A stretch of DNA of 59,852 bases. Origin: Streptobacillus canis (GTDB lineage: Bacteria; Fusobacteriota; Fusobacteriia; Fusobacteriales; Leptotrichiaceae). The position numbers and the translations under genes are program-made. The stretch is taken from assembly GCF_009733925.1 (NCBI RefSeq), contig NZ_WOEI01000005.1, positions 1 to 59,852 of the forward strand. Reading direction: 5' to 3'. The notes below the pieces were generated by a model that was given only the letters and a program-made list of their open reading frames with translations, did not search any database and was not told where the DNA came from. Numbering within the stretch: the stretch's first letter is position 1; every line of letters starts with the position of its first letter. Below, piece by piece: positions 45,093 to 55,651 of the stretch.

Positions 45093-46105
45093 AATTAGGA
45101 TTTTCAATTTACCTTAGTACAGATATAGAAAAAAATAAATCTGTTATTCTAAAAGCTAAAAAATATGGAGCAGAATTTGTATTTACCTCTTTAAACGTAC
45201 AAGAAGAAGACGTGGACAAAGGAAAACAAATTCAAGAAATTATTAAATTATGTATAGAAAATGATGTTAAACTAATAGTTGATATCAATGAAAATAGCAA
45301 AAATATTTTAGAAACACATTCTAGTGTTTACTATAGAATAGATGATGGTTACTCACTTGATGAAATTATAGAGTTTAGCCAAAAAAATAAAGTAGTTCTA
45401 AATTCTAGTGTTCTAAAAGAAAAAGACTTAGAATATATGAAATCAAAAAATGTAGATTTTAGTAATATTTTAAGCTTACATAACTTTTATCCAAAAAGAT
45501 TTACAGGGATTTCAATTGAATTTTTAAAAGAACAAAATATGAAATATTCTAAATATGGAATATTAAATATGGCTTTTATTCCAGGTGATGAAAAAAGAGG
45601 TCCTGTATTTGAGGGTCTACCAACAGTTGAAGATCATAGAGATAACAGAAAATTAATTTCTACACTAGAGCTATTAGATAATTATACAGATGTAGTTTTA
45701 GTAGGTGACATAGATTTAGATGAAGATAACTGGAAAGAATTAGAATATTTAACTAGAGGTATAATACCATTAAGAGTAGAAGATAAAGTATTAACTAATA
45801 GAATTTTTGAAGATAGAAGAGATTCTTCATGTTATGTAGTAAGAAATATGGTATATAACAGGGCAGAATTTGAAAAATATATTTTTGAAAATATTAATAC
45901 AGAAGATTTAATTAATGGAGAAGAAATAAAAATTGGAGATGTATTAGTTAGTAATAAACTATATAAGAGATATTCTGGTGAATTAGAAATTGCACTTAAA
46001 GATTTAGGTGTGGATGAGAAAAGAGATAGATTAACTAGAATTGTTAAAGAAGATAGAGAGTTACTAAAATATATTGAAAAGTATAAAAAGTTTGTATTTA
46101 TATAG
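45089..46105 (+). CDS. mupG: 6-phospho-N-acetylmuramidase (DUF871 family)
   Basis: The 338-residue TIM-barrel protein starts KLGFSIYLSTD and has SLHNFYPKRFTG, FIPGDEKRGPVFEGLPTVEDHR and a C-terminal cyclophilin-like domain (VRNMVYNRAEFEKY onward). This is the family of S. aureus MupG, which splits MurNAc-6P-GlcNAc in the cytosol. With MurP and MurQ it completes disaccharide salvage. It overlaps the YfeW-like gene by 4 bp and ends the operon. Confidence 0.87.
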   Translation: MKLGFSIYLSTDIEKNKSVILKAKKYGAEFVFTSLNVQEEDVDKGKQIQEIIKLCIENDVKLIVDINENSKNILETHSSVYYRIDDGYSLDEIIEFSQKNKVVLNSSVLKEKDLEYMKSKNVDFSNILSLHNFYPKRFTGISIEFLKEQNMKYSKYGILNMAFIPGDEKRGPVFEGLPTVEDHRDNRKLISTLELLDNYTDVVLVGDIDLDEDNWKELEYLTRGIIPLRVEDKVLTNRIFEDRRDSSCYVVRNMVYNRAEFEKYIFENINTEDLINGEEIKIGDVLVSNKLYKRYSGELEIALKDLGVDEKRDRLTRIVKEDRELLKYIEKYKKFVFI

Positions 46106-46113
46106 ATACAGGG

Positions 46114-46160
46114 AAATATGCCCACATTTGTGGGCATATTTACTTGTATTTTTTTTTTCT
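46114..46160 (+). terminator. terminator of the MurNAc cluster
   Basis: The 13-bp perfect stem AAATATGCCCACA/TGTGGGCATATTT is followed after 7 nt by a long T run. The T run lies within the spacer of the eno promoter. Confidence 0.85.
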
Positions 46161-46172
46161 CTGTGATATAAT
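46144..46172 (+). promoter_or_regulatory. promoter of eno
   Basis: TTGTAT, a 17-bp T-rich spacer and TATAAT lie 37 bp before the eno start. Confidence 0.7.
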
Positions 46173-46175
46173 TAA

Positions 46176-47507
<1,332 letters not shown>

Positions 47508-47518
47508 GAATTTTACAT

Positions 47519-47556
47519 AAAAAGAAGAAGAAATTTATTTTCCTTCTTCTTTTTCT
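47519..47556. terminator. bidirectional terminator between eno and the DUF4300 gene
   Basis: AAAGAAGAAG pairs imperfectly with the CTTCTTCTTT arm, with T/A tracts on both sides. It includes the stop codon of the reverse-strand gene. Confidence 0.7.
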
Positions 47557-48419
47557 TTTAATTTATACGTTTCAAGTAAATTATTATTTTCAAGTATTAA
47601 TGGACTTGCTGTAGGTTGATTATATGATATATCATATTTATTCATTAAATAATCATTTAATTCAACTTTATTATTAAAAATAATTGCTTGATATGGTTCT
47701 TGAGGTGATAATTTTTCTATAAACATGTATTTATTATAATAATTTGCTAAAATACCAATATGACCTATAAATAAAGTATTTGGTTCATCTAATTCATTAT
47801 GAAAGAAAATAGAAATTATTGATACATTCTTATTTTTAAATTTGATTTCTCTATTTTCCCATTCTCTTAAAATTTTGTTTAGATGTATACTATAATCTTT
47901 AGTAAGTACAGTCTCAATATCAGAATAAAAACTTTTAAAATTTTCAATATCAAATTCTAATTTTAAAGGTAAATTTTCTATAGTTTCAAAATCTGCAAAT
48001 AGGTAATCTGATTTACCTTTAATGTTATCTCTATTTATTTCTATAATATCATTCATTAGAGTATATGTAGTTATTCTACAATTACATCCTGCAAAATTTG
48101 GATATTTTTCATCAAGCTTATTAATCATATACACTAAATCGTATTCTATTTTATTTAAATTATCTATACTTTTGAATTCATCAATAAGTCCTTTGTTATC
48201 AACGGCTTCATTAAATAATTTTACTTGCTCTAGAAAAGAATTAACATTTTCTGGTTTTATTCCATTTTTAATAAGAGTATCTTTAACAATTTTTTGAGAT
48301 TTTTCTCCTGCTAAATTTGAGTACATTATCTTATTTGTTTCTTTTATTTCATTTTCATTAGTTTTATCACAAGAAAAAAAACTAATAAAGAATGAAAAAA
48401 TAATTAATATTTTTTTCAT
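47535..48419 (-). CDS. DUF4300-family lipoprotein
   Basis: A lipoprotein signal (IIFSFFISFFSC, lipid Cys17) precedes a domain with MYSNLAGEKSQ, NCRITTYTL, VSIISIFFHNELDEPNTLFIGHIGILA, FIEKLSPQEPYQAI and LNDYLMNKYD. These are the conserved blocks I associate with DUF4300, a family without known function, common in host-associated bacteria. The Cys in NCR and the His in FIGHIG are candidates for a papain-like pair, by inference. Its start overlaps the stop of the YiiX-like gene by 4 bp. Confidence 0.78.
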   Translation of the reverse strand: MKKILIIFSFFISFFSCDKTNENEIKETNKIMYSNLAGEKSQKIVKDTLIKNGIKPENVNSFLEQVKLFNEAVDNKGLIDEFKSIDNLNKIEYDLVYMINKLDEKYPNFAGCNCRITTYTLMNDIIEINRDNIKGKSDYLFADFETIENLPLKLEFDIENFKSFYSDIETVLTKDYSIHLNKILREWENREIKFKNKNVSIISIFFHNELDEPNTLFIGHIGILANYYNKYMFIEKLSPQEPYQAIIFNNKVELNDYLMNKYDISYNQPTASPLILENNNLLETYKLKEKEEGK

Positions 48420-48979
48420 ATCTCTTCTCCTAAGTATATATTTACTAAATTATCACTTTGAAAGAAATCATATGGAAGTATAGGAAATTTATTTTTAACT
48501 AATTCAATTTTTTCTAAACCTATATTTTTACTTGCTTCAGCAAATATATTGTATGCAAAATTTGAGCAATAAGTATATAAATTATCTGGATCATTACCCA
48601 CAATAACTGAATATTTTTTATTGTAATATTTTGGTAGTAATTTATCTAATTCATCTATTAATTCTTTTGTCATTTTAGTGTACCTAAGTACTGAAACTTT
48701 TCTATTAGTAATATGTGCAAATGAATATATAGGATTATCAGAATAAAAATCTTCAAAACCTTTTATTTCAATTAATTTTTTTTCTTTATTAACCATAAAT
48801 AAATGTCCAAATTGTTGTACGAATTTTTTTCCTTTACTTAATATAACTATGTCAAATGGTTCAAGATTTTCTATATTTTTATTTAAATGTTTAAAACTAT
48901 ACCAATAATGGGTTTTTGTTTGATTTGAGAATAAATTTAATGAAATAAAGAGAAATAATATAAGTAATATTTTTTTCAT
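48416..48979 (-). CDS. exported permuted papain-like protein (YiiX/C92-like)
   Basis: A signal peptide (about 1-18, LNLFS) precedes a small domain. FDIVILSKGKKFVQQFGHLFMV carries a candidate catalytic His and YTYCSNFAYNIFAEA the candidate Cys, in the His-before-Cys order of permuted NlpC/P60 proteins. PILPYDFFQS resembles the late 'PYD' block of that family. It may cleave wall peptides or lipids. It sits between pcrA and the DUF4300 lipoprotein with 1-bp and 4-bp overlaps. Confidence 0.55.
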   Translation of the reverse strand: MKKILLILFLFISLNLFSNQTKTHYWYSFKHLNKNIENLEPFDIVILSKGKKFVQQFGHLFMVNKEKKLIEIKGFEDFYSDNPIYSFAHITNRKVSVLRYTKMTKELIDELDKLLPKYYNKKYSVIVGNDPDNLYTYCSNFAYNIFAEASKNIGLEKIELVKNKFPILPYDFFQSDNLVNIYLGEEI

Positions 48980-51189
48980 TAATAATCAATCCTTTCTAAA
49001 AATTTTTCTGCAAATTTAATTGCTATTTTTTTTACACCTACTGAGAATTCAACAGATATTGATTTTGAAGTTATTTCTTTAATGACTCCTTTACCATATT
49101 CACTGTGTTTAACGATGTCTTTAAGTTTAAATATTGTATCAATTTTAGTAGGTATATTTATTTTTGGATTATTGATAAACTTAAATGGATTAAAGTTTTC
49201 AATACTTTTTTTATTTGGATTTACAATTTTGATAACTTCATCATTATTTATTTTTGGCTGTCTATTGTTTGGGTTAAATATTTCAGTTTTTAAATCTTTA
49301 TCTATTTCTTCAATGAATCTAGAAGGTTTAACAAAGTAATTTGTCATAGCGCCCCAAGTTTTTCTTTCTAATGAATGAGAGATAAATAAGTCATGTTCTG
49401 CACGTGTTACGGCAACATAAAATATTCTTCTTTCTTCTTCAAGTTCTGTATCATTATATGTATTGTCTTCAGAAGGAAACAGGCCTTCTTCAACTCCTAC
49501 TAAGAAAACAGTGTCGAATTCTAAACCTTTAGAAGCATGTATAGTCATTAATTTAACAAAATTTTCTTCTTCGATTAAATTATCAGATGGAGAATTTAAA
49601 GCAACATTCTCTAAATATTCTGGAAGAGATAAAAATCCTGTTTCTTCTTCTAAAGATATAATAGAGTTAATCAATTCTTGTATATTTTCAGACCTATCTT
49701 CTTTATTTTCATATGTTTCTAAAGCATTGTTATAGTCGATATCATCCATTATATTTCTTAAAATTTCTGAAGTTGTTAATTCTTCTTTTTCAATTATATA
49801 TTTATCGATTAATTCTTTGAAAGATAAAAGTTTTTTCTTGGCATTGTTAGATATTTCGTTTTCAATTTGTAAAATTGAGTCAAAAAGTGAAATCTGATTT
49901 TTGTTTGCAATATGTGCTAAAACTTCTAATGTTTTAGGACCTATAGATCTTTTTGGAAAATTAATTATTCTTTCAAAACTTAAATCATCTTTTGTGTTAT
50001 TGATTAATAGTAAATATGAAATTAAATCTTTGATTTCTTTTCTATCAAAGAATCTTAAACCACCAAATATTTTATATGGTATTTTATTTTGCATTAAACT
50101 TTCTTCAAGTGCTCTTGATTGAGCATTTGTTCTATAAAGTATAGTAAAGTCTCTAAAATTCTTTTCTTTTTTTATTTTTAGTTCTGTTATCTTATTTGTT
50201 ACAAAGTTTGCTTCATCTGCTACATTTATTGCTGTAAATATTCCAACTTTTTCTCCTTTATCTTTATCTGACCATAGTCTTTTACCTTTAGAAGATTTAT
50301 TGTTTTTTATTACAGAATTTGCTGCATTAAGTATTGTTTGTGTAGATCTGTAGTTTTGTTCAAGTTTTATTGTTGTAGCATTAGGATAGTCTTTTTCAAA
50401 ATTTAAGATATTTTGTATATTAGCTCCTCTAAATGCATAAATACTTTGATCTTCATCACCAACTACACATATATTCTTATATTTTTTTGCAATTTTTTTA
50501 ACAATTTGATACTGAATTTCATTAGTATCTTGATATTCATCTATAAGAATATAAATGTATCTATTTTGTATTTTATCTAATACATAGTCATCATCAAGTA
50601 ATGCTTTTGCATTAACTAATAAATCTGAAAAGTCCATTGCATTACTTCTTTCAAGTTTTTCTTGGTATTCTTTGAATATTTCTTTAAATTCTCTGTTGAA
50701 TGGTAAATTCATATCTAGTTCTTGTCCAAGATTAGTATAATTTAGGCCTAATTCTTTTAATCTACTAATTTTTGAAATAATTTGTGAATCCTTGTATTTC
50801 TTTTCATATCCTTGGCTTTTTAATATTTTTTTTATTATTGACTTCTGGTCATTACTATCATAAATATTAAAATTAGTTGTATATCCGATTCTTTCAGAAT
50901 ATGTTCTAAGTAGTCTAACTGCAAAAGAGTGGAATGTAGATATTAGTACTTCGTTGTGTGAATTGACTAAAGTTTCTACTCTTTCTTTCATTTCTTTTGC
51001 AGCTTTATTTGTGAATGTTAAAGCTAATATATTTTTTGGATTTATATTTTTTTCCTTTATCATGTGTGCTATTTTAAATGTTAATGTTCTTGTTTTACCG
51101 CTTCCAGCTCCTGCTAATATTAAAGTTTGTCCTTCAATTAACTCTGCTGCTTGTTTTTGCTGTGGATTTAAATTATCTAAAATGCTCAA
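48979..51189 (-). CDS. pcrA: ATP-dependent DNA helicase PcrA/UvrD
   Basis: A superfamily 1A helicase for repair and plasmid or replication-fork processing. Motif I AGAGSGKT, II DEYQDTN, III VGDEDQSIYAFRGA, QNYRST, LMTIHASKGLEFDTVF and VAVTRAEHDL are present, and a C-terminal Tudor-like PcrA tail (VKHSEYGKGVIKEI) ends the protein. Two TTG starts are possible: 51198 abuts GGGAG, whereas 51189 has 9-nt spacing and is chosen (736 aa). It is the first gene of an operon with the YiiX-like and DUF4300 genes. Confidence 0.93.
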   Translation of the reverse strand: MSILDNLNPQQKQAAELIEGQTLILAGAGSGKTRTLTFKIAHMIKEKNINPKNILALTFTNKAAKEMKERVETLVNSHNEVLISTFHSFAVRLLRTYSERIGYTTNFNIYDSNDQKSIIKKILKSQGYEKKYKDSQIISKISRLKELGLNYTNLGQELDMNLPFNREFKEIFKEYQEKLERSNAMDFSDLLVNAKALLDDDYVLDKIQNRYIYILIDEYQDTNEIQYQIVKKIAKKYKNICVVGDEDQSIYAFRGANIQNILNFEKDYPNATTIKLEQNYRSTQTILNAANSVIKNNKSSKGKRLWSDKDKGEKVGIFTAINVADEANFVTNKITELKIKKEKNFRDFTILYRTNAQSRALEESLMQNKIPYKIFGGLRFFDRKEIKDLISYLLLINNTKDDLSFERIINFPKRSIGPKTLEVLAHIANKNQISLFDSILQIENEISNNAKKKLLSFKELIDKYIIEKEELTTSEILRNIMDDIDYNNALETYENKEDRSENIQELINSIISLEEETGFLSLPEYLENVALNSPSDNLIEEENFVKLMTIHASKGLEFDTVFLVGVEEGLFPSEDNTYNDTELEEERRIFYVAVTRAEHDLFISHSLERKTWGAMTNYFVKPSRFIEEIDKDLKTEIFNPNNRQPKINNDEVIKIVNPNKKSIENFNPFKFINNPKINIPTKIDTIFKLKDIVKHSEYGKGVIKEITSKSISVEFSVGVKKIAIKFAEKFLERIDY

Positions 51190-51238
51190 TTTATTCAACT
51201 CCCTTTAAAAATTATACGTAAATTATATCATATAAATT

Positions 51239-51270
51239 AAAATACTGTAACTATAAAGTTACAGTATTTT
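51239..51270 (-). terminator. terminator after sppA
   Basis: The 12-bp stem AATACTGTAACT/AGTTACAGTATT with a 4-nt loop lies at the sppA stop. The T tract on the reverse strand is short. Confidence 0.75.
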
Positions 51271-53021
51271 TAGAATTCAAGTGGTAATACATCAGAATAG
51301 TACATTGCTTTACCTTCTTGATTGATTATAAATTTAATTTTTTCTTCTAATTCATCTAGTAAGATAACTTTTTTATTTTTTAATTTAAATCTTATTAATA
51401 GGTTATTAAACGTTGAGAACATATCTTCATAATTTTTTTCAGAGTAGATGTTAATAACATTGTAATTTTCATTAAGTTTTAAATCTTTTTGTAATGCATT
51501 AATTGTATCATTTAAACTACCAAATTCATCAACAAGTTTTAAATCAATTGCTTCAGTTCCTAACCAAACTTTACCTTGAGCAATTTCTTCTAAACTTACA
51601 GGAGTTAGTTTTTTGTTGTTGCTTAATATATCTCCTTTGAATTCATTATATACATCTTCAAGTTTGTTTTGATAAACTTGTCTTTCTTCTTCCGTTAGAT
51701 TTTTTTCTGGATTTAGTAATCCTACATATTTTCCTTTACTTACACCATCTATGTTTATCCCAAATTTATTAAGCACTTGGCCATATTTAGGGAACATTGA
51801 AACAACTCCAATTGATCCAGTTAATGAAGAAGGATTAATATATCTTTTATCTCCAGCACTAGCTATATAATATCCACCACTTGCTGCGATATCTCCTATA
51901 GAAATATATACAGGAACTTCTGATTCTCTTATTCTATTATATATTTGTTTTGCCTCAATTGCAGATCCTCCAGGAGAATTAACTCTTATTACTATACCTT
52001 TTAATCCTTTAATTTCTTCAGCTTTATCCATTTTTTGACTGAAATTATCATAAGAAATAAATGGCAAAGAAGGATTTGAATTAAATTCTGAGATCTCACC
52101 ATCTAAGTATATTACTGCAATTTTATTATCGCTAGTGTCTATTTCTTTAATTTTTTTAATTGCATAATCTTGAATTGCAATAGTATTATCATCATTTAAC
52201 TGAATTTTATCAGCTAGATTATCATAAAACATCATATGGTCAATTAATGATAAATCTCTAGCTTTTTCAGGACTTATATACACATATTCTCCGTTTAAAA
52301 GCTTTTCTTTAAATATTTCTGGTTTAATCTTTCTAGCATTAGCATTTTTTTCAATAAACATATCTAATCTTTTATCAAGTATTCTTGTTAAAGTATCTTT
52401 TTCTTCTTGACTAATACTGTTTCTAGTATAGTTTTGTCCAAAACTTTTGTGTGTACCAACATGAATAACTTCTATTTTAAATCCGTATTTATCAAAAATA
52501 TCTTTATAATACATATCAGTATTGTAATATCCTGTTAAAAGAATATCAGCATTTTGTGTATCTGGTACAATTATTTCATTTGCAAATGTAGCAATTCCAT
52601 AGTTTCTATTATTAATTTCTGTACCATATGCATATATTTTTTTATTTGCTTCTTTTATTTTATTTAGTACAGGCTCTAATTCTTCAAGTTGAGAAGGTGA
52701 GAAAGCAGTAGTATCTAAATTAATGAAAACATTTTGAACATCATCATCACTTGAAATGATGTTTAATGAAGTATATATATCAGAGAAAGAAATACCTTTA
52801 CCATCAATATATTCGATGCTGTTTGTAAATTTATCATCACCTGGTAAGAATACATCTGAAATTAAAACATTTGTATGATCTCTTGTAATTTCCTCCTTAG
52901 CTAGTAGTGCACCAATTATTCCTGTAATTAATATAAAGAATAAGAAAAGATACACAAAAAATGAATAAATCTTTTTAATAGTATATATAAAAAGATTTTT
53001 TATAAATCTAAATATAAACAT
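51270..53021 (-). CDS. sppA: signal peptide peptidase A, 67-kDa type
   Basis: An N-terminal membrane anchor (about 20-42) precedes two ClpP-like halves. The general base is Lys192 in VGTHKSFGQ and the nucleophile is Ser381 in AASGGYYIAS, matching the Lys/Ser dyad of E. coli SppA. At 583 aa it is the long form found mainly in diderms. It degrades cleaved signal peptides at the inner membrane. AGGAGG precedes the ATG. It has its own promoter, divergent from pdxS. Confidence 0.92.
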   Translation of the reverse strand: MFIFRFIKNLFIYTIKKIYSFFVYLFLFFILITGIIGALLAKEEITRDHTNVLISDVFLPGDDKFTNSIEYIDGKGISFSDIYTSLNIISSDDDVQNVFINLDTTAFSPSQLEELEPVLNKIKEANKKIYAYGTEINNRNYGIATFANEIIVPDTQNADILLTGYYNTDMYYKDIFDKYGFKIEVIHVGTHKSFGQNYTRNSISQEEKDTLTRILDKRLDMFIEKNANARKIKPEIFKEKLLNGEYVYISPEKARDLSLIDHMMFYDNLADKIQLNDDNTIAIQDYAIKKIKEIDTSDNKIAVIYLDGEISEFNSNPSLPFISYDNFSQKMDKAEEIKGLKGIVIRVNSPGGSAIEAKQIYNRIRESEVPVYISIGDIAASGGYYIASAGDKRYINPSSLTGSIGVVSMFPKYGQVLNKFGINIDGVSKGKYVGLLNPEKNLTEEERQVYQNKLEDVYNEFKGDILSNNKKLTPVSLEEIAQGKVWLGTEAIDLKLVDEFGSLNDTINALQKDLKLNENYNVINIYSEKNYEDMFSTFNNLLIRFKLKNKKVILLDELEEKIKFIINQEGKAMYYSDVLPLEF

Positions 53022-53044
53022 AATTCCTCCTTTTTCTTTTGTTT

Positions 53045-53073
53045 ATCATATCATATATATAAGTTAAAAGCAA
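53045..53073 (-). promoter_or_regulatory. promoter of sppA
   Basis: On the reverse strand TTGCTT, a 17-bp spacer and TATGAT lie 24 bp before the start. Confidence 0.55.
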
Positions 53074-53080
53074 TTTAAAG

Positions 53081-53110
53081 TTGTTAAAATACATTGTTTT
53101 ATGATATAAT
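53081..53110 (+). promoter_or_regulatory. promoter of the pdxS operon
   Basis: TTGTTA, an 18-bp spacer and TATAAT lie 34 bp before pdxS. Confidence 0.65.
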
Positions 53111-53143
53111 TAAGACAAAAATATATTTAAGGGAGAATGAGAG

Positions 53144-54019
53144 ATGGAAAATAACAGATATGAATTAAATAAGAATTTAGCACAAATGCTTAAAGGTGGA
53201 GTAATTATGGATGTTTCTACACCAGAACAAGCAATAATAGCAGAAAGAGCTGGAGCATGTGCTGTAATGGCTCTTGAGAGAATACCAGCAGATATCAGAG
53301 CAGTTGGTGGAGTAGCAAGAATGAGTGATCCAGCTATGATAAAAAGTATTCAAGAAGTGGTAAGTATACCAGTAATGGCAAAAGCAAGAATAGGACATTT
53401 TGTAGAAGCACAAATTTTAGAGGCTATAGAAATTGATTATATAGATGAATCAGAAGTATTAACACCAGCTGATGATGTATTACATATTAATAAAAGAGAC
53501 TTTAATGTTCCATTTGTTTGTGGGGCAAAAGATTTAGGAGAAGCTTTAAGAAGAATAAATGAAGGAGCTTCTATGATAAGAACAAAAGGAGAACCAGGTA
53601 CTGGAGATATAGTTCAAGCTGTTAGACATATGAGATCTATGCAAAATGAAATAAAAAGAATTGCATCACTTGATGAAAAAGAATTATTTAATGCAGCAAA
53701 AGAATTACAAGTTCCATATGATTTATTAAAATATGTACATGAAAATAAAAAATTACCAGTAGTAAACTTTGCAGCAGGTGGTGTAGCAACTCCAGCAGAT
53801 GCAGCATTAATGATGCAACTTGGAGCTGAAGGAGTGTTTGTTGGTTCAGGTATATTTAAATCTGGAGATCCAGAAGCAAGAGCAAGAGCTATAGTTAAAG
53901 CAGTTACAAATTATAATGATCCTAAAGTTTTAGCAGAAGTATCTAGCAATTTAGGAGAAGCTATGGTAGGTATAAATGAATCTGAAATTAAAATATTAAT
54001 GGCAGAAAGAGGAAAATAG
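53144..54019 (+). CDS. pdxS: pyridoxal 5'-phosphate synthase lyase subunit
   Basis: It builds PLP from ribose-5-phosphate, glyceraldehyde-3-phosphate and ammonia. [13 protein letters not shown] (Asp23), [25 protein letters not shown] (Lys80), GEPGTGD and [20 protein letters not shown] are the highly conserved family blocks. At 291 aa it is complete. pdxT follows after 2 bp. The enzyme works as a 12+12 complex with PdxT. Confidence 0.97.
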   Translation: MENNRYELNKNLAQMLKGGVIMDVSTPEQAIIAERAGACAVMALERIPADIRAVGGVARMSDPAMIKSIQEVVSIPVMAKARIGHFVEAQILEAIEIDYIDESEVLTPADDVLHINKRDFNVPFVCGAKDLGEALRRINEGASMIRTKGEPGTGDIVQAVRHMRSMQNEIKRIASLDEKELFNAAKELQVPYDLLKYVHENKKLPVVNFAAGGVATPADAALMMQLGAEGVFVGSGIFKSGDPEARARAIVKAVTNYNDPKVLAEVSSNLGEAMVGINESEIKILMAERGK

Positions 54020-54021
54020 GA

Positions 54022-54600
54022 ATGTTAATAGGAATTTTAGCATTACAAGGTGCTTTTGCAGAGCATAAAAAAATGCTAGATAAATTAGGTATCGAAAGTT
54101 TTGAAATAAGACAAAAAAAAGATGTTTTAAAAGAGTTTGATGGACTAATTTTACCAGGTGGAGAAAGTCCTGTTATGGGGAAATTATTAAGAGAACTTGA
54201 CTTATATGATGAATTAAAAAATAAAATAGAAAAAGGTATGCCAGTATTTGGAACATGTGCAGGAATGATATTACTTGCAAAAGAAATAGATAATGATGAT
54301 AGAAGACATTTCGCTTTAATGGATATTACTGTAAAAAGGAATGCATATGGAAGACAATTAGGTTCATTTAAAGCTTTTGAAAATTTTGGGAGTATAGTTG
54401 AATATCCAATGGTATTTATTAGAGCACCACATGCAACAAATGTTGGTGGAAATGTTGAGATATTATCAATTGTAGATGAAAAAATTGTTGCAGCAAGACA
54501 AGGAAATATGCTAGTTACAGCTTTTCATCCTGAATTAACAGAAGATACTAGAATACATGAATATTTTATAGAAATGGTAAAAGAAAATGATAGAATTTAA
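54022..54600 (+). CDS. pdxT: pyridoxal 5'-phosphate synthase glutaminase subunit
   Basis: It supplies ammonia from glutamine to PdxS. The class I glutaminase triad is Cys79 in GTCAGMI, His169 and Glu171 in FHPELTED; LPGGES (44-49) binds glutamine. At 192 aa it is full length. It overlaps the acetyltransferase gene by 14 bp. Confidence 0.96.
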   Translation: MLIGILALQGAFAEHKKMLDKLGIESFEIRQKKDVLKEFDGLILPGGESPVMGKLLRELDLYDELKNKIEKGMPVFGTCAGMILLAKEIDNDDRRHFALMDITVKRNAYGRQLGSFKAFENFGSIVEYPMVFIRAPHATNVGGNVEILSIVDEKIVAARQGNMLVTAFHPELTEDTRIHEYFIEMVKENDRI

Positions 54601-55036
54601 ATTATTAGACCCAATAAAGGATGAGCACATCCTTTATTCTATTGTAGAGCTAGAAGATATTATTTTTGAAGGAGCCTCAATAGGTAACTATAATATTAAA
54701 CCTATGGCAAAGTATGGGAGAGTATATGCTTTATTAAATGGGAAAGAAATAGTTTCAATTATTGAGGTAATGTCTTCATTTGATAGAGAAATGGCATATA
54801 TTTATGGATTATTTACTAATACTAAATATCAAAATCAAGGTATGGCCCATAGAATATTAGGATTAGTATTAGATGATTTAAAAAAAGAAGGAATAAAAAA
54901 AGTCCAATTAACAACAGGTACTCAAAATGTTAAAGCAAATAAACTATATTTAGATTACAATTTCTACGTAAAAGAATTACTAAAAGATGAGTATAAAGAT
55001 GGAGAAGAGAGATATCTATATGAAGTTTTAATTTAA
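54587..55036 (+). CDS. GNAT-family N-acetyltransferase
   Basis: The acetyl-CoA pyrophosphate loop QNQGMAHRIL (about 84-93) and the following NVKANKLYLDYNFY strand-helix unit define a 149-residue GNAT domain. Substrate unknown. The start lies 14 bp inside pdxT, so it is translated with it. Confidence 0.78.
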   Translation: MIEFKLLDPIKDEHILYSIVELEDIIFEGASIGNYNIKPMAKYGRVYALLNGKEIVSIIEVMSSFDREMAYIYGLFTNTKYQNQGMAHRILGLVLDDLKKEGIKKVQLTTGTQNVKANKLYLDYNFYVKELLKDEYKDGEERYLYEVLI

Positions 55037-55044
55037 GGAGAATT

Positions 55045-55650
55045 ATGAGTCATTATTATACAAATAATACAGATTTAAAAACTAATAGAAAAGATATGGA
55101 AATTACTTTTTCTAATAATAAATATTTATTTACAACGGATATTGGGGTATTTTCTAAAAATAAATTAGACTATGGAACTGAAGTAATGTTAGAAGATTTT
55201 ATAAAAAACAATAAAAAACAAAAATTTAAATTATTAGATATAGGTTGTGGATATGGAACAGTAACAGTACTTTTATCTAAAATATATAGAGATAGCGAAT
55301 ATACATTAACTGATGTTAATGATAGGGCTTTAGAATTAGCAGAAGTAAATTGTAAAAATAATGAAGTTAAAAATTATGAAATATTTAAATCTAATTCTTT
55401 TGAAAATATAGATAAAAGTTTTGATATTATTATATCTAATCCTCCAATTAGAGCAGGTAAGGCAATCATTTTTGATATTTATGAAAATGCATATAAACAT
55501 TTAAACTCTGATGGAGATTTTTATTGTGTAATTCAAACAAAACATGGAGCTAAAAGTACAGAGAAAAAATTACTAGAAGTTTTTGGAAATTGTAAAACTT
55601 TAGGAATACATTCCGGTTATAGAGTGTATTTATGTAAAAAGGAAAAATAA
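55045..55650 (+). CDS. class I methyltransferase, RsmC-like
   Basis: The SAM site LLDIGCGYGTV (64-74), acidic TLTDVND and the catalytic NPPIRAGK tetrad block are typical of the RsmC/RlmG/YbxB group that methylates guanine N2 in 16S or 23S rRNA. At 201 aa it is the single-domain form. The preceding gap carries AAGGAG. The exact rRNA position is not decided. Confidence 0.82.
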   Translation: MSHYYTNNTDLKTNRKDMEITFSNNKYLFTTDIGVFSKNKLDYGTEVMLEDFIKNNKKQKFKLLDIGCGYGTVTVLLSKIYRDSEYTLTDVNDRALELAEVNCKNNEVKNYEIFKSNSFENIDKSFDIIISNPPIRAGKAIIFDIYENAYKHLNSDGDFYCVIQTKHGAKSTEKKLLEVFGNCKTLGIHSGYRVYLCKKEK

Positions 55651-55651
55651 A

